The translations under genes and the position numbers were made by a program. A stretch of DNA of 64,000 nt from CALMEC01 sp963777565 (lineage in GTDB: Bacteria > Actinomycetota > Thermoleophilia > Miltoncostaeales > Miltoncostaeaceae). Shown here piece after piece: positions 34,912 through 42,209 of this stretch. A model generated the notes under the pieces. It worked only from the letters and a program-made list of their open reading frames with translations, was not told the DNA's origin and did no database searches. The stretch is from assembly GCA_963777565.1 (NCBI GenBank), contig CAVZQZ010000008.1:124001-188000 (forward strand). The letters run 5' to 3'. The first letter of the stretch is position 1. Each line of letters begins with the position of its first letter.

Positions 34912-36534
34912 GTGAACGTCTCACAGAGGCTGACGCGCCGCCTCGCGCTGCTGGTCTGCGCGATCGGCATGCTCGCGTCCACCGCGCTTGCGGAGGCGGT
35001 GATCACCGGCAAGGTCGCGAACCCCGCGGGTGTCCCGCTCGACTCGGTGAGCGTGACGCTCAACGACGCGAACAACCAGTTCTCGAGTTTCGCGACGACG
35101 GACGAGAACGGGGGGTTTTCGGTCACCCCGGGAGCCGGCGATCCTGCACCGTTCAGCATCGTCGCAACCGAGCCGGATAGCTGCCGGCCGTTCGGCGACC
35201 CGGCCCGTAACGCCTCGGCGACGGCCGGCGGTCTCGCCGACGGTGCGACGGGGCTCGTCATCACGCTGGACGTTCGGGACTTCTGCCAGGGCAGCCCGCC
35301 GACCGGGGCGCCCCCGCCGACCGGCATCGTCGACGGCGCAGCGCGCAGGATCGTGATGCCGGCGGGCGGCGTCGCCTACGTCCAGGCGCGACTTCCGTCC
35401 GGCGCCGTCGACCCCAGGATCCTGCTCGCGGACGGCACGCGGGTCAGCCCGCCCCGCGTGAACTCGTTCGACGACCTCCAGCTCAACGCCCCCGCGGGGG
35501 CGTACAACGGTCCCCTCCAGCTCCAGTTCGGGACATCCGGCGGAGCGACGATCACGCGGAACATGGGAACCCTCGTGGTGCTTGCACTGTCGTTCACGCC
35601 GGCGGCCCCGGGGGTTCCATACGACGTCGAGGCGATCGTTGACATCTCCGGCTCCATGGGGGGCACCGACCCGAAGTTCCTCCGCAAGGACGCGGTCAGC
35701 CTGCTCGCCGACCTCTCCGGCACGGCCGATGGGCTGGGGGCGGTCGGATTCGACAGTGCCTTCCAGCCGATCTTCGATCTCACCCGGACCTCGTCCCAGT
35801 CGGTGATCAACGTGCTCAAGGCCCGGGCGCGGGCGCGGATCATCAACCGCGGCGGAACTGATTACAACATCGGCATGGACAAGGCCTGGGAGGCGCTCAA
35901 CGCGCCCGGCGTCGATCCCAACAAGCCGAAGCTCGTGATCTTCCTGACCGATGGCGGCCACAACGCCGGGACGTACAACAACGGCCACCTCCGGTTTGCG
36001 GCCCCCGGCGCGTTCAACGGCGTCACGCAACGGTCGTGGCCGGTCTGCGCGGTCCAACTCGGGCCCCCGTCGTCGTTCGTCGCGGCCGATGTCGCGCGGC
36101 TGAAGCGGATCGCCTCGGAGACCGGCGGCAGGTACTTCGCCACTCAGAGCGCCGCGAAGCTGAGCGACATCTACTTCCGGTGCCGAGGTCAGGGGACGGG
36201 GCAGCGGGCGCTGCTGACACGGGTGTTCGTGTTCGCGAAGGCGAACCAGAAGCGGCAGTTCGCCAGGCTCCTCAGGAGGAACCTCAAGCAGGCGACGTTC
36301 TTCGTCAGCTCCGGCGGGACGTTCACGTTCCAGATCGCGCTCCGCGACCCGAGGGGCCGGCTGATCACGCCCTCCACGAAGCGTGTGGGCGTCGTGTTCC
36401 GGCGCGGCGGCACGTTCGCCTTCTTCCGCATCACCCGGCCCATCGCCGGGAGCTGGCGGGTCATCATCACGGCCAAACGGATCACCGCGCCGCGAGGCCA
36501 GGGACAGGTCACCATCTCCGTTCCCACGAAGTGA
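34912..36534 (+). CDS. Secreted von Willebrand factor A domain protein
   Basis: A protein of 540 residues from GTG 34912, preferred because GAAGGGGG lies just upstream; an ATG 17 codons earlier is in frame. The first 27 residues form a signal peptide. A Cna-B/carboxypeptidase-regulatory-like beta domain comes next (ITGKVANPAGVPLDSVSVTL). The VWA domain (about 230-430) has a complete MIDAS start, IVDISGSMGG, with RGGTDYNIGMD and VIFLTDGGHNAG. A C-terminal beta sandwich follows. This is an extracellular metal-dependent binding protein; the ligand is unknown. A long hairpin ends the gene. Confidence 0.87.
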   Translation: MNVSQRLTRRLALLVCAIGMLASTALAEAVITGKVANPAGVPLDSVSVTLNDANNQFSSFATTDENGGFSVTPGAGDPAPFSIVATEPDSCRPFGDPARNASATAGGLADGATGLVITLDVRDFCQGSPPTGAPPPTGIVDGAARRIVMPAGGVAYVQARLPSGAVDPRILLADGTRVSPPRVNSFDDLQLNAPAGAYNGPLQLQFGTSGGATITRNMGTLVVLALSFTPAAPGVPYDVEAIVDISGSMGGTDPKFLRKDAVSLLADLSGTADGLGAVGFDSAFQPIFDLTRTSSQSVINVLKARARARIINRGGTDYNIGMDKAWEALNAPGVDPNKPKLVIFLTDGGHNAGTYNNGHLRFAAPGAFNGVTQRSWPVCAVQLGPPSSFVAADVARLKRIASETGGRYFATQSAAKLSDIYFRCRGQGTGQRALLTRVFVFAKANQKRQFARLLRRNLKQATFFVSSGGTFTFQIALRDPRGRLITPSTKRVGVVFRRGGTFAFFRITRPIAGSWRVIITAKRITAPRGQGQVTISVPTK

Positions 36535-36540
36535 TTCACT

Positions 36541-36572
36541 GGCTGGGACGAGGAGCGCTCCTCGTCCCAGCC
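36541..36572. terminator. Bidirectional terminator, perfect 32-bp palindrome
   Basis: Bases 36541-36556 and 36557-36572 are exact inverted arms; as RNA this gives a stem of about 14 pairs with a four-base GCGC loop. It lies seven bases after the VWA stop and before the end of the converging CGNR gene. No T-run is seen on the plus side. Confidence 0.85.
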
Positions 36573-36595
36573 GCCAACCCTGGGGCCCGCGAGGA

Positions 36596-37153
36596 TCAGG
36601 CCCGGTGCGAGTGCTCCTGATGTCGACGCCGGAACGCCTCGCCCTTCTCGCGGTTGCCGCAGACCTCCATCGAGCACCAGCGCTTCGAGCGGTTGCGGGA
36701 CGCGTCGAAGTAGACCCAACGGCATTCGTCGCGCGCGCAGGCCTTGAGCCGCGGCCACGAACCATCGGCCATCGTCGCGTGAACCGCGGCCACGATTCGT
36801 CCGAGCGCCCCGTCAACGCCACGGGCCGTAGGCTCGGCGCGCACGTCGCCGCAGCAGTCGAACCGTAATCGCACGCCCGCGCGGACGGCGGCATCGTCCA
36901 GCACCGTCGCGGCGTCCGGCTCCTCACCGCACGCGTTGTTCCCGGCGACCAGCGCGCGAACCGCCTCGCGCAGGGCAATCGCCCGTGCCAGGTCGTCGCC
37001 CCTCACCGGCGCCCTCGCACCGAGTAGGCCTCGCCCGGCGAGCCAATCGCGAAGGGCCGCCGGATTCGAGAATTCCTCGGGTCCCTCCTCGAGGTTCACG
37101 GTGTTCGCGAACGCGGTGATGAGCTCGATTTCGGGTGACGAGGCGTGATTCAT
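36596..37153 (-). CDS. CGNR zinc-finger regulator
   Basis: A 185-residue ABATE/CGNR family protein. The C-terminal zinc finger reads CARDECRWVYFDASRNRSKRWC followed by MEVCGNREK, giving the name-giving CGNR motif and four metal cysteines. The N-terminal domain (residues 1-130) is the ABATE ligand-sensing helical region. Start taken as ATG 37151-37153; an ATG two codons earlier is also possible. Two similar 25-bp palindromic boxes lie directly upstream, and a small gene is divergent, so it probably regulates itself and that gene. Confidence 0.88.
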   Translation of the reverse strand: MNHASSPEIELITAFANTVNLEEGPEEFSNPAALRDWLAGRGLLGARAPVRGDDLARAIALREAVRALVAGNNACGEEPDAATVLDDAAVRAGVRLRFDCCGDVRAEPTARGVDGALGRIVAAVHATMADGSWPRLKACARDECRWVYFDASRNRSKRWCSMEVCGNREKGEAFRRRHQEHSHRA

Positions 37154-37178
37154 GACCATCAGTGTAGCTGATCGTAGC

Positions 37179-37203
37179 AACCAGTCATCTGACTTGACTG
37201 GTT
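37179..37203. promoter_or_regulatory. Operator 1, perfect 9-bp inverted repeat
   Basis: AACCAGTCA and TGACTGGTT flank a seven-base spacer. The right arm overlaps a TTGACT -35 box on the plus strand. Shares its layout with operator 2, which begins 33 bases to the right. Confidence 0.75.
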
Positions 37204-37223
37204 CCTTGGCCAACCACTAAACT
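37194..37223 (+). promoter_or_regulatory. Promoter of the divergent small gene
   Basis: TTGACT (37194-37199), an 18-base spacer and TAAACT (37218-37223). The -35 box is in operator 1 and the -10 box is in operator 2, so a bound regulator would block polymerase. Confidence 0.6.
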
Positions 37224-37236
37224 GACTTCACTGGTT
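37212..37236. promoter_or_regulatory. Operator 2, imperfect copy of operator 1
   Basis: AACCACTAA and TCACTGGTT flank the same CTGACT-containing centre. It matches operator 1 at about 20 of 25 positions and is offset by 33 bases, about three helical turns. Confidence 0.7.
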
Positions 37237-37280
37237 TTCAACGGGTTGGCGCCGGAGGCTCCGGCGCCGAGGGGGAAGCG

Positions 37281-37498
37281 ATGAACCTGCATCCGATCAT
37301 CCACAGCGGTCTCGCGCGAGAGCGGCAGCGGGACCTCGAGCGCGCGACGCGCAAACGTCAGATGACGATTCGTGTCCGCGGCAACGACGGAGCGACGCCC
37401 GCCGGCCGCATGATCCGGACGCGGTCCCCGGCGGGGACGTCGCCCCGGCGCGCCTCGCCGAGATCGAGGACGCGAGCGTCTTCGGGGCGACGTGCTGA
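37281..37498 (+). CDS. Small basic protein, 3-prime end uncertain
   Basis: ATG 37281 follows an excellent GAGGGGGAAG ribosome site and a good promoter, and the first residues, MNLHPIIHSGLARERQRDL, resemble many short actinobacterial proteins that begin MNLHP and continue with a basic helix. Beyond about residue 40 the zero frame becomes arginine/serine-rich and stays open far into the opposing ychF gene, which is not credible. A neighbouring frame ends at TGA 37496-37498 with acidic, protein-like sequence (ARLAEIEDASVFGATC). So either the gene is short and ends uncertainly, or it carries another one-base error. A nine-pair hairpin at 37248-37268 sits in its leader. Confidence 0.5.
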
Positions 37499-37550
37499 TC
37501 CCGAGTGCGCGCCCGTCAGGTGGCGGCCGGCGAGACGGCGGGTCCGCGTC

Positions 37551-38627
37551 CTAAACGTTGAATCGGACCTGCATCACGTCGCCTTCCTGCACGACGTAGT
37601 CCTTGCCTTCCATGCGGACCAGGGCCTGCTCGCGGGCCCGGGCGAACGAGCCCGCGGAGACCAAGCTGTCCCAGGGAACGACCTCGGCGCGGATGAAGCC
37701 CCGTTCCATGTCGGAGTGGATCTTGCCCGCGGCGCGGTCGGCGGTGGTGCCGCGCGTGATCGGCCACGCGCGGGCCTCCGGTGGTCCGGATCCGGTGAAG
37801 AAGGTCACGAGGTCCAGCAGCCGGTATGCGGCGGCGACGAGGGCGGGTGCACCCCGCTCGTCTCCGAGTCCGAGCTCGCTGGCCAGCTCTGCCGCCTCGT
37901 CGGGGTCCATCGCGGCAAGCTCGAGCTCGATGCCCACCGGCAGGGCCATTGCCTGAGCACCGTTTGCTGCGGCATGAGCGGCGACGTCCGCGGGGGGATC
38001 CCCCGGGTCGTCGGTGTTGACCAGGTAGAGCACCGGCTTGGCGGTCAGCAGGCCCATCTCACCCGCAAGCAGCCGGGCGGCCGGGTCGTCGCCGACCCGG
38101 GCCGGTCTCCCCTCGTCGAGCGCCGCGGCGAGTTCCGCGATCGCAGAGAGCTCCGCCTTCGCGCCCGCGTCACCGGTGCGAGCGGCCTTCGCCGTCTTCT
38201 CCTCGCGGCGTGCGAGCTGCTCGCGGTCGGCGAGCACCAGCTCCAGGTCCACCACCTCGACGTCCGCGGCAGGGTCGATTCGCTCGAGGGGGTGGCCCAC
38301 CTCGGCGTTCGCAAACCCGCGCACAACATGGATCAGCGCGTCGACCTCGCGGAGGCGCCCGAGGGCCTGACCGCCGGGTCCCTCGCCGCGCCCGGCGCCG
38401 GCCGCGAGCCCGGCGATGTCGACCACCTGCACCTGCGCGGGGACCCGGCGGGGAATGTCCTGGACATCCGCGATCGCATCGATTCGCGGGTCGGGAACGT
38501 CGGCCGCGCCCCTCCGCGGCTCGCGGGTCGAGTACGGATATGCGGCTACCTCGGCCGCGTCGCCCGTGACCAGGTTGAACAGTGATGTCTTGCCGGAGTT
38601 GGCGAGACCGACGAGACCGAGCTCCAC
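37551..38627 (-). CDS. ychF: YchF/OLA1-family GTP/ATP-binding protein
   Basis: A 358-residue P-loop NTPase, normal length. The Walker A is GLANSGKTSLFN, a variant of the usual GLPNVGKST, with G3 as DIAGL and the base-recognition loop as NTDDPGD; OLA1/YchF proteins have relaxed base choice and many hydrolyse ATP. The coiled-coil insert (residues about 150-200) and the C-terminal TGS domain (FFTGSGPPEARAWPI, ending VQEGDVMQVRFNV) are complete. GTG 38625-38627 starts two residues before the P-loop strand; no ribosome site is evident, so it may be leaderless. Confidence 0.94.
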   Translation of the reverse strand: MELGLVGLANSGKTSLFNLVTGDAAEVAAYPYSTREPRRGAADVPDPRIDAIADVQDIPRRVPAQVQVVDIAGLAAGAGRGEGPGGQALGRLREVDALIHVVRGFANAEVGHPLERIDPAADVEVVDLELVLADREQLARREEKTAKAARTGDAGAKAELSAIAELAAALDEGRPARVGDDPAARLLAGEMGLLTAKPVLYLVNTDDPGDPPADVAAHAAANGAQAMALPVGIELELAAMDPDEAAELASELGLGDERGAPALVAAAYRLLDLVTFFTGSGPPEARAWPITRGTTADRAAGKIHSDMERGFIRAEVVPWDSLVSAGSFARAREQALVRMEGKDYVVQEGDVMQVRFNV

Positions 38628-38713
38628 TCGGCGGGAGGCTAGTACACCGGCCGCGTGCACTGGCAACGGCGACGAGTAACCTGCCCGAATCACCGCGACT
38701 GGAGGCATTCGGC

Positions 38714-39175
38714 ATGGCGGAGGCGACGTCGCTCGCTGCACGGCTCGATGAGGACATGAAGACGGCGCTCCGCGCCGGCGAGAAGCAGCGGCTCGGTGTG
38801 ATCCGGCGTGCGCGCGCGGCGATCAAAAACGCCGAGATCGCGGCGCGTGAGCCGCTCGACGACGCGGGGGTCGAGCGCGTCCTCAAGGGCATCGTGAAGC
38901 AGCACCGCGAGTCGGTGGAGCAGTTCGAGGCCGCGGGGCGATCCGATCGCGCCGCCGAGGAGCGCGCCGAGATGGCCATCGTCGAGGAGTACCTGCCTGA
39001 GCAGCTCGACGCGGCTGAGATCGAGCCGGTGGTCGCGTCGGTCATCGCGGAGCTGGGCGCGACCGAGCCGAAGGACCTCGGAGCGGTCATGAAGGGGGCC
39101 ATGGCCAGGCTCGGCACCGCGGCCGACGGCAAAGAGGTCAGCGCGATCGCCCGGCGACTTCTCGGGGCCGGTTGA
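38714..39175 (+). CDS. yqeY: GatB/YqeY-domain protein
   Basis: A 153-residue helical protein of the YqeY family, homologous to the tRNA-interacting tail domain of the amidotransferase subunit GatB. Visible family segments are DMKTALRAGEKQRLGVIRRARAAIKN near the start, QHRESVEQFEAAGRSD, EEYLPEQLDAAEI and the end KGAMARLGTAADGKEVSAIARRLL. ATG 38714 with GGAGG twelve bases upstream. Divergent from ychF; one base separates its stop from the next start. Confidence 0.93.
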   Translation: MAEATSLAARLDEDMKTALRAGEKQRLGVIRRARAAIKNAEIAAREPLDDAGVERVLKGIVKQHRESVEQFEAAGRSDRAAEERAEMAIVEEYLPEQLDAAEIEPVVASVIAELGATEPKDLGAVMKGAMARLGTAADGKEVSAIARRLLGAG

Positions 39176-39176
39176 C

Positions 39177-39653
39177 GTGGCGAGCTGGGGGCAGTTCGCC
39201 GCACAGGCTCCAGGTGTCGCCGACGCCGCTCGCGCGTTCCTCGAGGCGCGCAAGCACCTCACCCTGGCGACCCTGCGCCGCGACGGGGCCCCGCGGATCA
39301 GCGGGATCGAGGTGCAGCTCCTGGACGACGATCTGTGGCTCGGATCGATGTGGCGCTCGCCCAAGGCGCTGGACCTGCGACGCGACCCCCGCTTCGCTCT
39401 CCACAGCTCGTCGATCGACCCGCCGGAGTGGGCGGGCGACGCGAAGGTGGCGGGCCGTGCCGTCGAGACCGACGACGAGGACACCAAGGCCCGGATCGTG
39501 GCCGCCGCGGGCGGCGCGCCACCGGGGCCGTTCCACCTGTTTCGCCTCGACATCGAAGAGGTCGTCGTGATCACGCTCGGCGAGCCGCCCGACCATTTGG
39601 CCGTCCGCCGCTGGAGCGCCGCGGACGGCGTGCGCGAGTTCGAGTTGCGCTAG
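39177..39653 (+). CDS. Pyridoxamine 5-phosphate oxidase-like flavin-binding protein
   Basis: A 158-residue split-barrel protein. The segment EARKHLTLATLRRDGAPRISGIEV near residue 24 is the usual flavin/F420-fold opening, and LWLGSMWRSPKALDLRRDPRFAL follows the phosphate-binding pattern. In actinobacteria such proteins often bind F420 or heme instead of FMN; which applies is not readable here. GTG 39177 lies one base after the yqeY stop, so they are one operon. Confidence 0.85.
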   Translation: MASWGQFAAQAPGVADAARAFLEARKHLTLATLRRDGAPRISGIEVQLLDDDLWLGSMWRSPKALDLRRDPRFALHSSSIDPPEWAGDAKVAGRAVETDDEDTKARIVAAAGGAPPGPFHLFRLDIEEVVVITLGEPPDHLAVRRWSAADGVREFELR

Positions 39654-39660
39654 TTGTGGG

Positions 39661-39885
39661 CTACGAACCGCCAAAGCCGACGCGCGCGGGCTCACCCGGC
39701 ACGAGTCGGATGTAGACGAGCTCGCTGACGTTCAGCCAGTGCGTCCCTTCCTCGGCCTCGACGGAACGCCAGTCGTTGCCGCCGTTCGCGAGGCTCCCGA
39801 CGAGCTCCTGCGCTGCCGCCTCCTCGATCGTGAGGCGCAGGATCGTGCCGCCCTCGAACCCCATCTCGACGCGCCGTCCGGACAT
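39661..39885 (-). CDS. Small protein of unknown function (DUF3107-like end)
   Basis: A 74-residue protein from ATG 39883-39885 behind GAAGGAG. The sequence is hydrophilic with likely alternating strands (GGTILRLTIEEAAAQEL, then WLNVSELVYIRLVPG) and ends VGFGG, which resembles the C-terminus of the short actinobacterial DUF3107 proteins; this is a weak match. Its ribosome site and the A of its ATG lie inside one arm of a 16-bp perfect inverted repeat whose other arm overlaps the stop codon of the upstream radical SAM gene. Confidence 0.6.
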   Translation of the reverse strand: MSGRRVEMGFEGGTILRLTIEEAAAQELVGSLANGGNDWRSVEAEEGTHWLNVSELVYIRLVPGEPARVGFGGS

Positions 39886-40087
39886 AGTGCTCCTTCTCAG
39901 AGGCTCGATGGATATCCGGCGAGCGAAGAGCCGGCCGGACACGGACGCAGCCTGCACCCTATATCCGAAGATATGGGTGCAGGCGAGGACAAAGCTGCTG
40001 GCGCGACGGCCCTCTGGGCGACGACACCGACTCCGGCCGAGCTTTGCAGCCGTGGGATGCCATCGAAGCCCCTGAGAAGGAGCACTA
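39885..40087 (-). promoter_or_regulatory. Structured leader that can hide the ribosome site
   Basis: Bases 39885-39900 and 40072-40087 are exact inverted arms of 16 bp, and similarity continues inward for about ten more bases. On the minus-strand RNA the distal arm covers the ribosome site and first base of the ATG of the small gene, while the proximal arm begins in the stop codon of the radical SAM gene. A hairpin of 14 pairs with one bulge and a CGAA loop (39951-39983) lies between. Confidence 0.7.
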
Positions 40088-41719
40088 GTTGGACGCCAGG
40101 ACGGTGAGGGACTTCGCGCGCTCGATCGGCGGGGTCCAGGCCGGCATCCGCTTGATGATGTCGACGTGCTTCATCGACTCGATCTGGTCGGTGAACTTCA
40201 GGAGCTGGTTGCGGCCGTACTTGCGGAAGGCGGCGACGCCGAACGTCTCGTAGAGGAACCGCACCGACTTGGGCGACATGTTGCGGCGAGTGACGTTGAA
40301 CGCCTCGCCGCCGCGCCCGACCATCGTGAGGATCGCGATCTGCGGCAGCCGGACCGTGAAGCGCCACTCGCGCGTGACCAGGCCCATGATGCGCAGGAGG
40401 TTCCGGCCGATCTCCCGGTTGAAGAGCCGCAGCCAGCCCTGCGAGGAGTAGAACCGGAGCATTCCCTTCCAGGTCTCCATCTGAAGCTGGTAGGGCGTCA
40501 TGTTCTTCGGCGTGATGACGCAGTGGTGCCCGTCGTAGAGCGAATAGTCCTCGGTGAGAACGCGCCCGTCCGCCCGCATCTGCGCGTCGAAGGCGGTGCC
40601 GGGGAGCGTGGTGAGCATCATCATCTGGAGCGTGTCGACCTTGTGCTCGAGCGCGAAGTCGATCGTGGCGCGCACCGTCTCCGGAGTGTCGGTGTCGGCG
40701 CCGACGACGAACATCCCGTGCACGCGGATGCCGTAGTCGTGCAGCAGCTTGATCGACGTCGTGATGTGCTCGACTTTCTGCTTCTTGTTGTACGAGTCGA
40801 GGCCCTCTTGCGTGATCGACTCGAATCCCACGTACACCATGTAGCAGCCGGAGTCGCGCATCAGCGTGAGGAGCTCGTGGTCGGGCTCGAGGGTCGTCTT
40901 CGACTTGTAGAGGGAGTCCGCGCGGATCTGGGCGGTCCACATGGGCGTCACGCCGTCCTCGATCATCTGGCGGAAGAGCGCCTTCGACTGTTTCTTGTCG
41001 ACGATGAAGATGTCGTCGTAGAAGAACACCCGTTCCGGCTTCGCGAGCCGCAGCTCGTGCATCACGTTCTCGACGGAGCGGCTCCGCAGCTTGCGCCCGA
41101 ACATCTTGATGACCGAGCAGAAGTTGCAGTCGTACGGGCAGCCCCACTTCATCATGAGCGGGTATGTCGTCATCTTCTCGCGTTGGTCGAGCAGGTCCAG
41201 TGCCGGGAAGGGGAGCGCGTCCAGATCCTCGCTCGAAGCCGGAGCGGCCTCCGGGTTGTTGATCTGCTGGCCGTCGGAGCCGATCCACGACAGGCCTTGG
41301 ACGGCGTGGAGCTCGTCGCGGGCGCCGCCCCGGGCGAACCAGTCGAACAGCTCGACGAATCCGACGTGACCTTCGCGCCGGATCACGTAGGGGGCGTGCT
41401 TGAGCGCCTCATGGGCCATGAAGGTCACATGCGAGCCGCCGATCACGACGGGGATGCCCTTCTCGCGGAGGCGACCGGCGTAGGCGTACCCCTCGAGGGT
41501 CGTGTTGGTGGTGGTGGAGATGCAGACGAGGTCTGCGCTCTCCACGTCCGCCCAGTCCACCTCGACGCCATGGATGAGCTCGCAGTAGATCCACTGGTCG
41601 ACGGTCGGGTCCTTCTCGCGCACGCATGCGGCCAGCAGCGGCAGGCCGAGCTTCGGCAGGTTCGCGATCTCGTAGATCGTGGCGCCGCGGGGCTTGGGCT
41701 CGATGTAGCGAATCTTCAT
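40085..41719 (-). CDS. B12-binding-domain radical SAM protein
   Basis: A 544-residue enzyme. An N-terminal cobalamin-binding Rossmann domain (VVIGGSHVTFMAHEAL near residue 95) is followed by the radical SAM barrel with the cluster motif CPYDCNFCS near residue 205, FFYDDIFIVDK, MVYVGFES near residue 300 and VHGMFVVGADTDT. The C-terminal 100 residues are a helical domain. Such proteins methylate or rearrange unreactive carbon centres; hopanoid- and lipid-modifying members share this layout, but the substrate is not readable. ATG 41717-41719 chosen because homology begins at KIRYIEPKPRG and a longer frame would overlap the upstream gene. Confidence 0.93.
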   Translation of the reverse strand: MKIRYIEPKPRGATIYEIANLPKLGLPLLAACVREKDPTVDQWIYCELIHGVEVDWADVESADLVCISTTTNTTLEGYAYAGRLREKGIPVVIGGSHVTFMAHEALKHAPYVIRREGHVGFVELFDWFARGGARDELHAVQGLSWIGSDGQQINNPEAAPASSEDLDALPFPALDLLDQREKMTTYPLMMKWGCPYDCNFCSVIKMFGRKLRSRSVENVMHELRLAKPERVFFYDDIFIVDKKQSKALFRQMIEDGVTPMWTAQIRADSLYKSKTTLEPDHELLTLMRDSGCYMVYVGFESITQEGLDSYNKKQKVEHITTSIKLLHDYGIRVHGMFVVGADTDTPETVRATIDFALEHKVDTLQMMMLTTLPGTAFDAQMRADGRVLTEDYSLYDGHHCVITPKNMTPYQLQMETWKGMLRFYSSQGWLRLFNREIGRNLLRIMGLVTREWRFTVRLPQIAILTMVGRGGEAFNVTRRNMSPKSVRFLYETFGVAAFRKYGRNQLLKFTDQIESMKHVDIIKRMPAWTPPIERAKSLTVLASN

Positions 41720-41744
41720 CAGCGAGGACTCCGTGGGGGTCGTT

Positions 41745-42149
41745 TCAGTGGGACTGGACGAGCTCGGTGAGGACGCCACCGCTGGCGTTCGGGTGGATGA
41801 ACGCGATCATGTGGCCGCCGAGGCCACGACGGGGTTCGGCATCGATGAGCTCGGCTCCGGCGTCGCGCAACTCCGCGAGTGCCGCCGGGAGGTCGTCGAC
41901 TTCGAACGCGACATGGTGAAAGCCGGGGCCGCGCCGCTGCAGGAACCGCGCGACCGAGCCGTTGGGATCGACGGGCTGGATGAGCTCGACGTGGCTCGTG
42001 CCCGCCCCGAGCGAGACCGCCTCGACACCCTGGTCGCTGAGCAGTTCGCGCGTCTCGACGGACATCCCGTACCGGTCCGTGTACACGGGGATGGCCGCGT
42101 CGAGATCGTCGACCGCGTAGCCGACGTGGTGAATTCGGCCAAGATGCAC
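41745..42149 (-). CDS. mce: Methylmalonyl-CoA epimerase
   Basis: Interconverts the R and S forms of methylmalonyl-CoA in propionate metabolism. At 134 residues it has the family length and the VOC fold: RIHHVGYAVDDLDAAI at the start with the first metal histidine, SHVELIQPV in the middle, GPGFHHVAFEVDDL with the second histidine, and a glutamate in GGVLTELVQ. GTG 42147-42149. A seven-pair inverted repeat (42149-42155 with 42164-42170) touches the start codon, and no ribosome site is seen. Methylmalonyl-CoA mutase is not in the window. Confidence 0.93.
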   Translation of the reverse strand: MHLGRIHHVGYAVDDLDAAIPVYTDRYGMSVETRELLSDQGVEAVSLGAGTSHVELIQPVDPNGSVARFLQRRGPGFHHVAFEVDDLPAALAELRDAGAELIDAEPRRGLGGHMIAFIHPNASGGVLTELVQSH

Positions 42150-42209
42150 CCGACCACTCTAGCGGTCGGGCTCCATCTTGGGCGGGCCCTGAGGTCGGCG
42201 TGGTGCCCG

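Noticed and set aside
39885..40087. MITE or insertion-sequence ends
   Set aside because: Terminal inverted repeats are present, but no target duplication is seen and one arm is the ribosome site of a gene; RNA control fits better.
40166..41770. Plus-strand frame of 534 codons opposite the radical SAM gene
   Set aside because: Antisense shadow of a gene with clear CxxxCxxC motif.
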